Assembly: GCA_016783065.1 (NCBI GenBank)
Contig: JADHXI010000009.1
Coordinates: forward strand, 1 to 41,019
Source of the DNA: Desulfobacteraceae bacterium
Lineage (GTDB): Bacteria > Desulfobacterota > DSM-4660 > Desulfatiglandales > Desulfatiglandaceae
Direction: 5' to 3'
DNA: 41,019 nt
Every line of letters starts with the position of its first letter. The first letter of the stretch is position 1. Positions 16,601 through 23,767 of this stretch are shown piece after piece. The notes below the pieces were generated by a model, which searched no databases, was not told the DNA's origin, and was given only the letters and a program-made list of their open reading frames with translations. Made by a program: the position numbers and the translations under genes.

Positions 16601-17089
16601 AAGAGGTTTTTTGAGATGGCTCCGGGATTTAGCAGCCATATATTCGCGGGGTGTCATAACAATGCCTTGGAACTTGCTCTTAAAGTGATCTTTATCCCAT
16701 GTAACCAGGGTTGAGATGAAAGAGAGGTTCTTTTGGGTAACTGTCAGCATCAGGGCGTCCCCAAGCGAGATCTTCTTCTGAAACTGCTCAAACAGATCCA
16801 CGATGCGAAAACCTGGAAAGTCAGAAGTCATATCAGGTGGAGGCAGCACCGTGACTTTGTATCGCTCTTGGAAGTAACGCCACAGGTCGAGCAACTGTTT
16901 TTCATTGAGATTTAAAGAGAGAATCCCGCAAAGTTCCAGAAGATTAATCAGTGTTGTAAACCCGGTACCCCTTTTGGCAACTGTGTCCAGAAATGCCAGA
17001 TTCATACGGTAATTTACATCCTGTTTATAGCGAAGATCGATCACAAATACATTTGTATCGATCAGAATCAGATCCTCTTGCGGACCCAT
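16592..17089 (-). CDS. PIN-domain toxin (VapC-like RNase)
   Basis: A 165-residue PIN-domain protein with the acidic set D11 (LILIDTNVF), E52 (NLLELCG), D111 (SLGDALML) and D132/D134 (TWDKDHF). PIN toxins cleave RNA, often tRNA, with Mg2+. The ATG at 17089 is preferred because GGGAGG lies 6-7 bases upstream; the in-frame ATG at 17107 contains that site inside the gene. It overlaps the 3' end of the Phd-type antitoxin by ~20 bases, the usual coupled order antitoxin-toxin. Confidence 0.88.
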   Translation of the reverse strand: MGPQEDLILIDTNVFVIDLRYKQDVNYRMNLAFLDTVAKRGTGFTTLINLLELCGILSLNLNEKQLLDLWRYFQERYKVTVLPPPDMTSDFPGFRIVDLFEQFQKKISLGDALMLTVTQKNLSFISTLVTWDKDHFKSKFQGIVMTPREYMAAKSRSHLKKPLDI

Positions 17090-17331
17090 TCTGTTGCCTC
17101 CCGCCACCCCTGAAACTGAGGTTCTGTTTCCCGCAATGCTGCTTCAATGCCTCTCCAGACATGTTTCACGTCTCTCAACCCTTCTGATTTACTATCTTCT
17201 TCCAGGGAAGAGGGCGTAATAACGGCAACCGGCCTTCCCCTGTATGTCACGGTCAGCCGTTCGCCAGATCTGACCCGTTTCATAACTTCACCGGTTCTTT
17301 GCTTAAGATGCTTTGCGGTGATGGTCCCCAT
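17068..17331 (-). CDS. Phd/YefM-family antitoxin
   Basis: An 87-residue antitoxin. N-terminal TITAKHLKQRTGEVMKRVRSGERLTVTYRGRPVAVITP is the DNA-binding Phd/YefM fold. The C-terminal part (45-87, rich in E/W/R) would wrap the PIN toxin encoded next. A GGAGG ribosome site precedes the ATG at 17331. Members of this family repress their own operon. Confidence 0.88.
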   Translation of the reverse strand: MGTITAKHLKQRTGEVMKRVRSGERLTVTYRGRPVAVITPSSLEEDSKSEGLRDVKHVWRGIEAALRETEPQFQGWREATEWVRKRI

Positions 17332-17697
17332 TGCAATTGCCTCCGATCAGAAGTAAGCACTTTAAAAAAGAGTAACCACTTCCTCTAACTATGTCAAGAC
17401 AAAAAAGGACCGTTCCATGGGGACCAAAACAAGGGGGTCAGGTCTTCATTCTTCACTGCCGCTTAGGTTCTGTTGATTGGGGAAAACCCCCGTGGGGAAT
17501 ATGAAGGGGTCAAATCTTTGATTGACCTTTCTTTATAGTGAATCAAATATGTGCCCATAACGCTTTTTGAACTTATTGTTTCTCAACCTTCTTTTTACCC
17601 TGCTGCTTGCATTGCTCACGGAACTGTAATTATTTAGATTAAATTCCTCACTTTCGCCCCAGATAACAACAATACCACTCCTCATCCACTTATCACC
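17332..17697. other. Intergenic: boundary repeat plus downstream flank of the decarboxylase gene
   Basis: No gene. 17425-17490 is a GGGGGTCAGGTCTTCATTC boundary repeat, also seen at 25123-25190, 27588-27650 and 28364-28440. 17502-17697 is the flank copied in 16147-16380 and partly in 20452-20575. It starts with GGGTCAAATCTTTGATTGACC, a short inverted repeat. Confidence 0.65.
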
Positions 17698-18492
17698 TCA
17701 TTCAGAAACAACCGCCAGGGTGTCAACGTTCCACCGTTGGTCCGGGGCGTGGAGCTTGCTCATCACCCCTTCAGCATATTGTCCACTCGAAGAAGTTTTG
17801 CTCAGATTAAGTTCTGAAATTTCCTGGCTGATCCGATGGACTCCCAACTCAAGTTTGGCCTTGTGTCCCATCATCTTCACACCATACCTGGGCGCCCATC
17901 CATCAACAAACGTATGCATCACTACATTTTCTTTGATTGAATAAGTATGAAATTCAAGTCGGGCGGATTGTTTTAGCGGGAGCTTTGCCGCATTCATTTT
18001 GAGAATCAGTTCATCTCCCTCTTTGAGCGTAACTTCCAAGTTCTGATCCTGATCCTCAAACGTAATCTCAGACAGAAACTTGGGATAATTATAGAAGTGG
18101 ACGCCACCCATGCGGGCAATATCTGTGGTAACGGGCAGGTGATGGATATAGACGGAAAAACGATTCTTACGCATCATAGAGATCGCGGAGAGTCCGGGAA
18201 AAACAAATCCCGGGGGAAATCTGACAGGGATGGCAATTGCGACCTCATTATAGGGTCCTATGGCGGTGTCCAGGTATTCAAAGGCTGTGACGATAAGCAT
18301 GCCTGTTCCCGGCAAAATCTCAATGGGCTTGAAATTGGAGTGGGGAAGGAGTTTTTTGAGCTTTTTGGTCTTGGCGGTAAACGTACTGCTGATCATACGA
18401 AAATTATAGTAAAGGACCGGGAATTCAAAAGGCTCGCCTTCCATATCCAGGGTCTTTATCGGAGTGTCCTCAAAAAATGGGTCGTCTCTCAT
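17698..18492 (-). CDS. Acetoacetate decarboxylase family protein
   Basis: A 264-residue protein of the acetoacetate decarboxylase (ADC-like) family. Visible family features are FEYLDTAIGPYNEV (71-84), IPVRFPPGFVFPG, and YNYPKFLSEITFED, where K138 matches the Schiff-base lysine region (GxPK). Length is normal. The substrate is uncertain: the family includes enzymes acting on larger keto acids and cyclic dienes. An AAAGGGGTG ribosome site precedes the ATG at 18492. It is the only intact copy of a locus with decayed copies at 3.7, 16.3, 20.2 and 20.6 kb. A strong hairpin lies ~65 bases before the start, inside a repeated leader. Confidence 0.85.
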   Translation of the reverse strand: MRDDPFFEDTPIKTLDMEGEPFEFPVLYYNFRMISSTFTAKTKKLKKLLPHSNFKPIEILPGTGMLIVTAFEYLDTAIGPYNEVAIAIPVRFPPGFVFPGLSAISMMRKNRFSVYIHHLPVTTDIARMGGVHFYNYPKFLSEITFEDQDQNLEVTLKEGDELILKMNAAKLPLKQSARLEFHTYSIKENVVMHTFVDGWAPRYGVKMMGHKAKLELGVHRISQEISELNLSKTSSSGQYAEGVMSKLHAPDQRWNVDTLAVVSE

Positions 18493-18529
18493 CGTTTCAC
18501 CCCTTTCTTATTTCAATTCCGGCTCACAA

Positions 18530-18745
18530 TCCCTCGAAAAAAGACCTCCACAAATAAAAAGCGCCTTTGGGAACAGCTACCCAAAGACGCTTTTAACGTC
18601 GTCCAGCGCAATTACGAAACCATAGGCTTTCGGCTTTGGGGGCATCGGCCCGCCTCACACACCTATCTTGGTTGTTTATATTGAAAATTACCTACTCAGG
18701 CTTGCTGGTATAAGTATTTGCTTAAAATTTGACAGGATGTCAAGC
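18530..18745 (-). promoter_or_regulatory. Repeated 5' leader of the decarboxylase gene, with hairpin and promoter-like dyad
   Basis: On the minus strand TTGACATCCTGTCAA (18743-18729) is a perfect 6-bp dyad containing a -35-like TTGACA. It is followed by ~135 bases conserved in the copies at 20980-21180 and 16412-16560, which contain GGGCCGATGCCC (stem with tetraloop) and AAAGCCGAAAGCC. The leader ends in the 15-bp hairpin and TTTTTATTTG. A conserved leader ending in a terminator-like hairpin just before a start codon is the layout of an attenuator or riboswitch. It matches no riboswitch class that I can recognise. Confidence 0.45.
18557..18594. terminator. 15-bp hairpin upstream of decarboxylase gene, copy 2
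   Basis: Same hairpin as 16420-16457 with one C-A mismatch (GACGC instead of GGCGC) in the right arm. It lies between the putative promoter and the start codon of the decarboxylase gene, so if it forms as a terminator it would limit that gene's expression. Confidence 0.7.
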
Positions 18746-18774
18746 AGTTTCTTCAAATTTGTGAAAAAAAAGTC

Positions 18775-19065
18775 ATGAATGGAAATAATAGGTGGATATT
18801 GGGGTTGATGGATTTATGTTCGGTGATATCTTGGTACAGCGGCATGGGCAGAAGATTATTCACCGCAGAGGCCCCAGTACCATCTCCCGGAGCTACGGGG
18901 CAGGCGCGGGGTACGCAGAGCCTGATCTATTCTTTCCTTGCGTTGAGCCCCACTCAAAGTCCGGGATAAAAGTGCGCAAAGCAAAGCTGGGGCCATCCCG
19001 CCACGCGGGGAGGTTTAAGGAGATGTCAACTAACAGTGAACAGGAAAACTGACCCAATTTTCAAG
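18775..19065. repeat. Fragment of the CACCGCAGAGG mosaic element
   Basis: No gene. CACCGCAGAGG at 18861 is followed at once by the 29-bp element (18872-18900), then GCGCGGGG..ACGCAGAG. Next comes an imperfect stem, CTTTCCTTGCG ... CGCAAAGCAAAG. CCATCCCGCCACGCG near 18991 recurs at about 33500. It separates the decarboxylase leader from the zeta module. Confidence 0.6.
18872..18900. repeat. 29-bp 'GTACTGGGG' element, copy 2
   Basis: Begins CCCCAGTACCATCT and ends GGAGCTACGGGG. It is inserted between CACCGCAGAGG and CAGGCGCGG; the equivalent element at 20630 has CACCGCAGAGGCGCGG without the insert. Confidence 0.7.
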
Positions 19066-19269
19066 TCAGGCACCCGTTTCCAGCGATGGTTTCACAGTAA
19101 TCCGCAACTCCGCTTCTTCCGGCGGAACTTCTCTTATCTGCTCATCCTCCCAGATAACCACGGGAGTGCTCGTCTGTTTGGCCCTTTCGAGGACCTTCTC
19201 TGCTGCCTGCCGGATAGCCCTATCCACTTTTTCAACCATCAGGGTATCTTTTTCTGAATTACTGTTCAT
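19066..19269 (-). CDS. Small acidic partner of the zeta toxin, candidate antitoxin
   Basis: A 67-residue protein. VEKVDRAIRQAAEKVLERAKQ (12-32) is one amphipathic helix, followed by a strand-rich acidic part (VVIWEDEQIREVPPEEAELRI). Start at 19269 with a very good GAGGAG ribosome site; a longer in-frame start inside the toxin gene is unlikely. The start overlaps the zeta gene's end by 11 bases, so the two are coupled with the toxin first. It is not like the classical epsilon antitoxin. The antitoxin role is inferred from position. Confidence 0.7.
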   Translation of the reverse strand: MNSNSEKDTLMVEKVDRAIRQAAEKVLERAKQTSTPVVIWEDEQIREVPPEEAELRITVKPSLETGA

Positions 19270-19894
19270 CGCTTTTCTCCTCAACGCTCTTTTCAATTCT
19301 CTCGAATAGACGTGAATGAAAGACTTGGAGCCTACCTTCTTTTTCACGAGCAATTTTTTTTGGAGGGAATTCCGACCCATCTAATAACCATACGATATGG
19401 GCAATAGGGTAATACAGTCGAAAGAAGTTTCGCAGGCCACTTCCATATCGCCTCCGTATAACCGGTTCGGGTACGTTATGACCTCCCTGTCGGACTCGTG
19501 CTCTCACGCGCGCCACCGCCATATCTGCGCTCGGCAGCCAGAGAAAAAACAGTTCAATCCGATATCCAATCATTCTCAGTTTCTTGAAGAGGCGCACATA
19601 ACCGCGTCCGGCCAGGGTCGTCTCAAATCCAAAGTTTTCTTTTGCAGCAGTAAGTTCCTTTATCCTGGTCAAAAGCAAGCGTCCTGCTCTCACGTTCTGC
19701 GTCTCCGGAGCAAATGGCGACAGCCCTGCGGCGATCAGGTCGGCGTTCAGGAATTCACGACAGTACACAAAGTCCGGCAAGAATTCGTTGGCAAACGTGG
19801 TTTTCCCTGCGCCGTTGGGTCCGGCAATGACATAAACCGTCGAATTTTCAGTCTGAGTGTCTTTTTCTTCTGGTTCGGCTTCTGTCATTCTCAT
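19259..19894 (-). CDS. Zeta-toxin family P-loop kinase
   Basis: A 211-residue protein with Walker A GPNGAGKTT (25-33). Other zeta-family marks are FLNADLIAAGLSPF, NFGFETTLAGRGY, RVRARVRQGGHNVPEPVIRRRY and LLDGSEFPPKKIA. Zeta toxins phosphorylate UDP-N-acetylglucosamine and so block cell-wall synthesis; related members act on other small molecules. The start is 19894 or the ATG two codons on (19888); neither has a strong ribosome site, which may keep expression low. The toxin-first order is reversed from classical epsilon-zeta. Confidence 0.88.
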   Translation of the reverse strand: MRMTEAEPEEKDTQTENSTVYVIAGPNGAGKTTFANEFLPDFVYCREFLNADLIAAGLSPFAPETQNVRAGRLLLTRIKELTAAKENFGFETTLAGRGYVRLFKKLRMIGYRIELFFLWLPSADMAVARVRARVRQGGHNVPEPVIRRRYGSGLRNFFRLYYPIAHIVWLLDGSEFPPKKIAREKEGRLQVFHSRLFERIEKSVEEKSDEQ

Positions 19895-20204
19895 TCGTGC
19901 TGTTTATGTTATTCGTGGTTGCTACCCCTATTTTTACCATTTATGCAATCCGTGTAATCTGTGGATCACTTTGGCCTTTTTCCGTCTACAGCCTTTTATC
20001 TCCGCCGCCAGACTTACAAATTTGTCAAAGTTTACCTTCACCCATCGTCTAGGTCAAGACTGATCAATTGGCCGGCGGCGCGACGTGTGCGCACTGGGAA
20101 CGTCCATTGGCAGATAAGTAGCTCAATAACTTATTGAATTCCAAATAGGATCCCCCACTTTCACGTGCAGAAAAAACCATACTATCCCTCGCCAACATAT
20201 TGTC
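19895..20204. other. Non-coding stretch upstream of the zeta module
   Basis: No credible gene. Pyrimidine-rich with short imperfect repeats (TGCTGTTTATG, TTCGTGGTTGCT). From 20098 it matches 20453 onwards: ACGTCCATTGG, then CAATAACTTATTGAA and AATAGGATCC. These are flank sequences of the decarboxylase locus copies. Confidence 0.5.
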
Positions 20205-20318
20205 TCATTCAGATACAACCGCCAAACTGTTTACTTTCCACCGCTAGTCCGGGGCGCAGAGCTTGCTCATCACCCCTTCGGTATATTGTCCAATCGAAGA
20301 GGTCTTGCTCAGATCAAT
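20205..20318 (-). pseudogene. C-terminal remnant of a second acetoacetate-decarboxylase-like gene
   Basis: In one frame this encodes DLSKTSSIGQYTEGVMSKL, then CAPD, a TAG stop, RWKVNSLAVVSE and a TGA. The intact gene reads NLSKTSSSGQYAEGVMSKL, HAPDQRWNVDTLAVVSE. So 37 codons survive, with CAG changed to TAG. The rest of the gene is replaced from 20319 by a GGGGTCAAATCT...TTGACCC boundary repeat. Clear evidence of a duplicated, decayed locus. Confidence 0.9.
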
Positions 20319-20323
20319 TAAAG

Positions 20324-20345
20324 GGGTCAAATCTACTCTTGACCC
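20324..20345. repeat. Boundary inverted repeat GGGTCAA...TTGACCC
   Basis: GGGTCAA and TTGACCC separated by 8 bases. It abuts the truncation point of the decarboxylase remnant. The same motif begins the repeats at 16150 and 17504 and is half-present at 1271, so it marks recombination boundaries. Confidence 0.6.
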
Positions 20346-20451
20346 TTGCTTAATTCAAATGTCAACGCTTCAACGTTTCTTTTGATTTTCTTATCCCTTA
20401 TTATTTCACGCTTCAATCTTCTATCAATACTGCTGATTGTGATTTGCGGGA

Positions 20452-20580
20452 CGTCCATTGGTAAATAAGTAACGCAATAAGTTATTGAACTACAAATAGG
20501 ATCCCTCACTTTCACCCCCAGAAAACAACGATACCACTCCTCATCCAGTTATCGCCTCATTCAGAGACAACCAGCCCTAA
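20452..20580. pseudogene. Third decayed decarboxylase locus: downstream flank and last codons
   Basis: Flank ACGTCCATTGG ... AATAGGATCC ... CTCATCCAGTTATCGCCTCATTCAG matches the downstream side of the intact gene. On the minus strand it ends with LVVSE and a stop, like LAVVSE-stop of the intact gene. The coding part is replaced by the mosaic element at 20596. The right flank (leader and hairpin) resumes at 20980. Confidence 0.65.
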
Positions 20581-20595
20581 AAAGGCTGGCTTGTA

Positions 20596-20940
20596 TGATG
20601 ACCCTGAAAGGGCCTTTGACAGAAGGTTATTCACCGCAGAGGCGCGGGGGACGCAGAGTTTATTTTTTGATTTGTTTTCCTTTGAGAGGAAGGAAAACAA
20701 ATAACAACATGCTGTACCCGATACAGTCATTATATCCAAAAATGTGTTTTTATGTGACCAGCTACTATCATGACTGACATAAAGCTGTGGCTCTTTTCTT
20801 TCCAGTGCCCCTGCCCTGCGGTATCCAAAGTCTATTCCACCGGGGTCAGCAGAAAAGAAAAGGTAGTCTCTCTTTGCAAACTTTGCCCTTGCCCCGTAGC
20901 TCCGGGAGATGGTACTGGGGTCTCGAGCGGGGTGCACGGA
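20596..20940. repeat. CACCGCAGAGG mosaic element, nearly full length
   Basis: Begins GACCCTGAAAGGG, then CACCGCAGAGGCGCGG (20631), then a perfect 13-bp palindrome ATTTGTTTTCCTT/AAGGAAAACAAAT (20670-20702). A second stem near 20792-20862 (CTTTTCTTT ... AAAGAAAAG) encloses a conserved core. The 29-bp element follows at 20892-20920. Closely matches 33165-33464 on its left part. An apparent 134-codon frame on the minus strand is an accident of this repeat. Confidence 0.7.
20892..20920. repeat. 29-bp 'GTACTGGGG' element, copy 3 (inverted)
   Basis: CCCCGTAGCTCCGGGAGATG ... ACTGGGG, the reverse complement of copies 2 and 4. It stands in the right end of the mosaic element. Confidence 0.7.
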
Positions 20941-20979
20941 GATAAATGATGCCTCGATCAAGGGCCGTCTTCAAAAGGG

Positions 20980-21215
20980 ACCGCCGCAAATAAAAAGCGC
21001 CTTTGGGAACAGTTGCCCAAAGGCGCTTTTAACGTCGTCCAGCGCAATTACAAAACCATAGGCTTTCGGCTTTGGGGGCATCGGCCCGCCTCACGCACCT
21101 ATTTTGGTTGTTTATATTTAAAACTACCTACTCAGGCTTGCTGGTATAAGTATTTGCTTAAAATTTGACAGGATGTCAAGAAGTTTTTTCAAATTTGTGA
21201 AAAAAAAGATTATGG
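20980..21215 (-). promoter_or_regulatory. Orphan copy of the decarboxylase leader with hairpin
   Basis: Almost identical to 18545-18770, including the dyad TTGACATCCTGTCAA (21179-21165, minus strand), GGGCCGATGCCC and a perfect 15-bp hairpin (20993-21030). The gene it once served is gone; the mosaic element follows instead. Conservation in an orphan copy shows recent duplication rather than selection by itself. Confidence 0.55.
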
Positions 21216-21227
21216 TGGAAATACACT

Positions 21228-21420
21228 GTACCCTGAAAGGGTCTTTGACAGAACATTATTCACCGCAGAGGCCCCAGTACCATCTCACGGAGCTACGGGG
21301 CAGGCGCGGTGGTCGCAGAGAAATGATTTGTTATTTTGCTTTTCGCTGACCCCGGAGAAATAGGCTTCACATTCCACAGGGCAAGGACAGCGAAAAGCAA
21401 AATCCATTCATCCGCGATGG
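21228..21420. repeat. CACCGCAGAGG mosaic element, short form
   Basis: CCCTGAAAGGG (21232), CACCGCAGAGG (21261), the 29-bp element (21272-21300), then CGCAGAG. Next is a perfect 16-bp stem ATTTTGCTTTTCGCTG / CAGCGAAAAGCAAAAT (21333-21348 and 21388-21403) around ACCCCGGAGAAATAGG ... GGGCAAGGA. Confidence 0.7.
21272..21300. repeat. 29-bp 'GTACTGGGG' element, copy 4
   Basis: CCCCAGTACCATCT ... GGAGCTACGGGG with one change from copy 2. Same insertion point (after CACCGCAGAGG) and same right junction CAGGCGCGG. Confidence 0.7.
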
Positions 21421-21480
21421 GTGGATACCCTCAAAACGATGCCTTATTCTATGACTGCTTAGCATGAGCATTTGCAGCTG

Positions 21481-21544
21481 CAACCTCAGTTACCGAGCGG
21501 TTTTTCAGCGCCGCCGTTATTCCGATCAGGTCCAACGTGATGTT
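21481..21544 (-). other. attC-like imperfect palindrome downstream of nucleotidyltransferase gene
   Basis: CAACCTCAGTTACCGAGCGG pairs, with several one-sided unpaired bases, with CCGATCAGGTCC AACGTGATGTTG. The right core GTTGGCT fits GTTRRRY in six of seven positions; the left core is poor. It ends 36 bases past the stop of the gene at 21581. Suggests a degenerate integron cassette end. Confidence 0.4.
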
Positions 21545-21580
21545 GGCTGGCCCGCATAGATTGTGACAAAGCAAATGACA

Positions 21581-22249
21581 TCACCGTTCAGAGAAGACGA
21601 CCTTACTTTCCACTATATCCAGTATTTTATCACTAATTGAGTGAACGCTCAGCGTGCGTGATCGTGACTTAAGATATAGCTTGACCTCATCCTCAGGCCA
21701 AGATATCTGATCAATAAAGGTGTTAAAATGTTTACCTTTCTTTTGCGCTTCATGAGCGTAATCAAGAACGGCTTGCGGCCTTTCTTCACCTACAAACCGG
21801 GGATGATCTTCTTTCCAATCTAACTCAACGGCGATGTCTATATCATTCAATTTTGGAGAATCACCAAGGTAACTGCCGAAAACTACTACCTTCTTCACTT
21901 TCATAAGGAAGCAAGGATCCTTATTAACTTGCTTCACCCGTTCCATGAACTCGAAATAAATTCTATTCGCAGTTTTACGAGTAACAGATTTTGCAGCAGA
22001 GGCCAGGCCGAGCGTGCTGCCTTTAAGCGTTTTCCGCCAAAATTGTTCTCGCGTATAAATCTCACCACGTTCAATATAGCCCCTCCGCTCCAGTTCTTGA
22101 ATAAGCCTATTGGCCTTTTGAGGAGAGAGCTTAAGAAGACTAGTGACGTGGTTCTTGCCCCAATCCGATTCATTGTCGACGCCTTTTAAGAGCTTTCGAA
22201 CCTCAAGAATTGGTACTTCCGCTATCTTTTGCTTAGGGTCAATGCGCAT
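21581..22249 (-). CDS. Winged-helix nucleotidyltransferase (MNT-fold) protein
   Basis: A 222-residue protein. The N-terminal ~75 residues are a winged helix (WGKNHVTSLLKLSPQKANRLIQELERRGYIERGEIY). Residues 118-140 hold the nucleotidyltransferase signature VVVFGSYLGDSPKLNDIDIAVEL: G125-S126 and D136/D138 as GSx9DxD. A later DQISWPEDEVKLYLKSRSRTLSVHSI could supply the third strand. Proteins of this fold add nucleotides to RNA, proteins or small molecules, and some act as toxins or antitoxins. No HEPN partner is adjacent. It stands between two attC-like palindromes, so it may be a cassette gene. The target is unknown. Confidence 0.75.
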   Translation of the reverse strand: MRIDPKQKIAEVPILEVRKLLKGVDNESDWGKNHVTSLLKLSPQKANRLIQELERRGYIERGEIYTREQFWRKTLKGSTLGLASAAKSVTRKTANRIYFEFMERVKQVNKDPCFLMKVKKVVVFGSYLGDSPKLNDIDIAVELDWKEDHPRFVGEERPQAVLDYAHEAQKKGKHFNTFIDQISWPEDEVKLYLKSRSRTLSVHSISDKILDIVESKVVFSER

Positions 22250-22276
22250 TGATAACCTACATCTTTGTTAAGTATC

Positions 22277-22334
22277 GGACAACATCGCAAATCAGCGGCG
22301 CGATTTATCGCGTACGCTGGATTTGTCTTGTTCG
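22277..22334 (-). other. attC-like imperfect palindrome between Fic-like and nucleotidyltransferase genes
   Basis: GGACAACATCGCAAATCAGCG pairs with CGCTGGATTTGTCTTGTTCG with one-sided bulges; an inner GCGCGA/TCGCG stem caps it. The geometry is attC-like but the core boxes (GACAAC, GTTCGC) deviate from RYYYAAC/GTTRRRY. It could be the attC of the Fic-gene cassette. Confidence 0.4.
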
Positions 22335-22375
22335 CTGATCATTTATGTCTATCGTATCAGACAAAATTCCCGGGG

Positions 22376-23761
22376 TTACTTCCAGTCTCGCTTCCACACA
22401 TCAAACTCGGATGGTCGCAAACGGTAACGTGCTATGTTGCCCTCATGTAGATTGCTGATTTCCGTTTCGACCACTTCTACGAACCTAGGCTGATCGTTTT
22501 TGGGAATATCCTGGGTCACCTGAATCGCTATCCATTTCGCCGCAGCGCGCTTATCCATCCCGTCTTGAACTACACCACGAACAAATTGGCCGATCTGCTG
22601 CCGATATCGCAGGCGGAACGGGTCTGGTTCGCCCAAGGACTGGCGGATCGCGGAATATCTCATGCAAGACCGTCGATAGGCCCACGCGAAAACATCCCGC
22701 AGGTATTCGACGCGATTCAGTTCATAAACACCAAGAGTACCTTGCACGTAGTCATCCTGAGGCACATCAACAAAGGACAGCGGGCAGAGGTTGTGACGGA
22801 TGAGGGGGATGTTGGCAGCCAGGCGGGAGACCCGCTTGTTCACGTCTTCGAAAGGCTGGAGATATGGGATGTGCACCATCACGAAAAAGGCCTGCTCGAA
22901 TGGATTACGGATAGCTTCGGCCTTTTGGAGAATTTGATCAAAATACTGCTCGATCCGCTGTGGGACTTCCAGCGGTTCATAGACGGTTCCGCTTATGCCA
23001 ACAAGACGAGTGCGCACATGTCCCCCGGCAGCAGGGTCGGGTAGAAGGTTTTCTGAAAGTAGGGCGTGGAGATTACAAATCGTGTAGCGGTTGAACCCGA
23101 TCCCCTCGGCGTTTTCCACGAGCATCTCTATGGCTGACTTGTGGTTAAGGATCATCTGGGTTTCCTCCGCCGTTTTCCCTTCAGCGCTATCTCCCTGCTC
23201 GAATAGCCGTTGTGTGTCGAGCAGAGAGTAGGTGTTCCCCTCCAGACGGCTCGAGTTCCAGGATAAATCAATGAGCAGGCGGTCCATAACCTGACGTAGG
23301 TAGGTTCCAGCCGGCAGGTCAGCCTGCCCAACCTGTCCCATTTCTGTTAGCTCGCGCTGAAGTTCGTCCGAAATATATGCCGTTGTGTTTGGCTCATAGG
23401 ACGCCAGAAATTCGGACTGATAGCCAACAGGTGTACGCTCTGAAACAGAGCGTAAGACCGACTGCTTGATCGCCTCTCCATTCGCTGAAAGTCTGATCCC
23501 ACCCGTAGCGGGGGTGGAACGGCTTTTTTCTCCGGCCTCGGGTTTCGGGCCTCTTTTTGGGAAGTAACGTTTGCCCTTCCCCGTTCCTTTGGTAACAATT
23601 CTTCCCTCATCGGCCAGTCGCCTGAGCCGGCGTTGGAGCATCCGGTCCGGGAGGGTGATATCGAGACCTTTGCGAATGGCGTCGATCTTGACCCCGCCGG
23701 GGTGCGCTGCCACAACCGTGACAACCGCTTCAAACTCTTTGTTTGGGATTTTCTTTGGCAT
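22376..23761 (-). CDS. Fic-like protein with N-terminal winged helix, catalytic His missing
   Basis: A 461-residue protein. Residues ~8-65 are a winged helix (IDAIRKGLDITLPDRMLQRR...). SWNSSRLEGNTYS (167-179) contains the [S/T]xxxE[G/N] inhibitory-helix motif (E174). The Fic core HPFxDGNGRxxR appears as QPFEDVNKRVSR (302-313): Q302 replaces the catalytic His, and DVNKR replaces DGNGR. Canonical Fic enzymes AMPylate proteins using that His, so this one is probably inactive in that reaction or does something else; proteins with FEDVNKR are a known Fic subgroup. The winged helix and three phased repeats just upstream suggest a DNA-binding autoregulator. Start at 23761. Confidence 0.85.
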   Translation of the reverse strand: MPKKIPNKEFEAVVTVVAAHPGGVKIDAIRKGLDITLPDRMLQRRLRRLADEGRIVTKGTGKGKRYFPKRGPKPEAGEKSRSTPATGGIRLSANGEAIKQSVLRSVSERTPVGYQSEFLASYEPNTTAYISDELQRELTEMGQVGQADLPAGTYLRQVMDRLLIDLSWNSSRLEGNTYSLLDTQRLFEQGDSAEGKTAEETQMILNHKSAIEMLVENAEGIGFNRYTICNLHALLSENLLPDPAAGGHVRTRLVGISGTVYEPLEVPQRIEQYFDQILQKAEAIRNPFEQAFFVMVHIPYLQPFEDVNKRVSRLAANIPLIRHNLCPLSFVDVPQDDYVQGTLGVYELNRVEYLRDVFAWAYRRSCMRYSAIRQSLGEPDPFRLRYRQQIGQFVRGVVQDGMDKRAAAKWIAIQVTQDIPKNDQPRFVEVVETEISNLHEGNIARYRLRPSEFDVWKRDWK

Positions 23762-23767
23762 GCCAGT

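Noticed and set aside
18530-18745. Resemblance of the decarboxylase leader to a c-di-GMP-I riboswitch (GCCGAAAGCC, CCGATG)
   Set aside because: The order of conserved blocks does not match the class on either strand, so it is reported only as an unknown structured leader.
20557-20961. A 134-codon open frame on the minus strand
   Set aside because: It runs through the mosaic element and the 29-bp element and ends with the decayed tail of the decarboxylase gene. Its sequence changes with the repeats and has no family signature or ribosome site.
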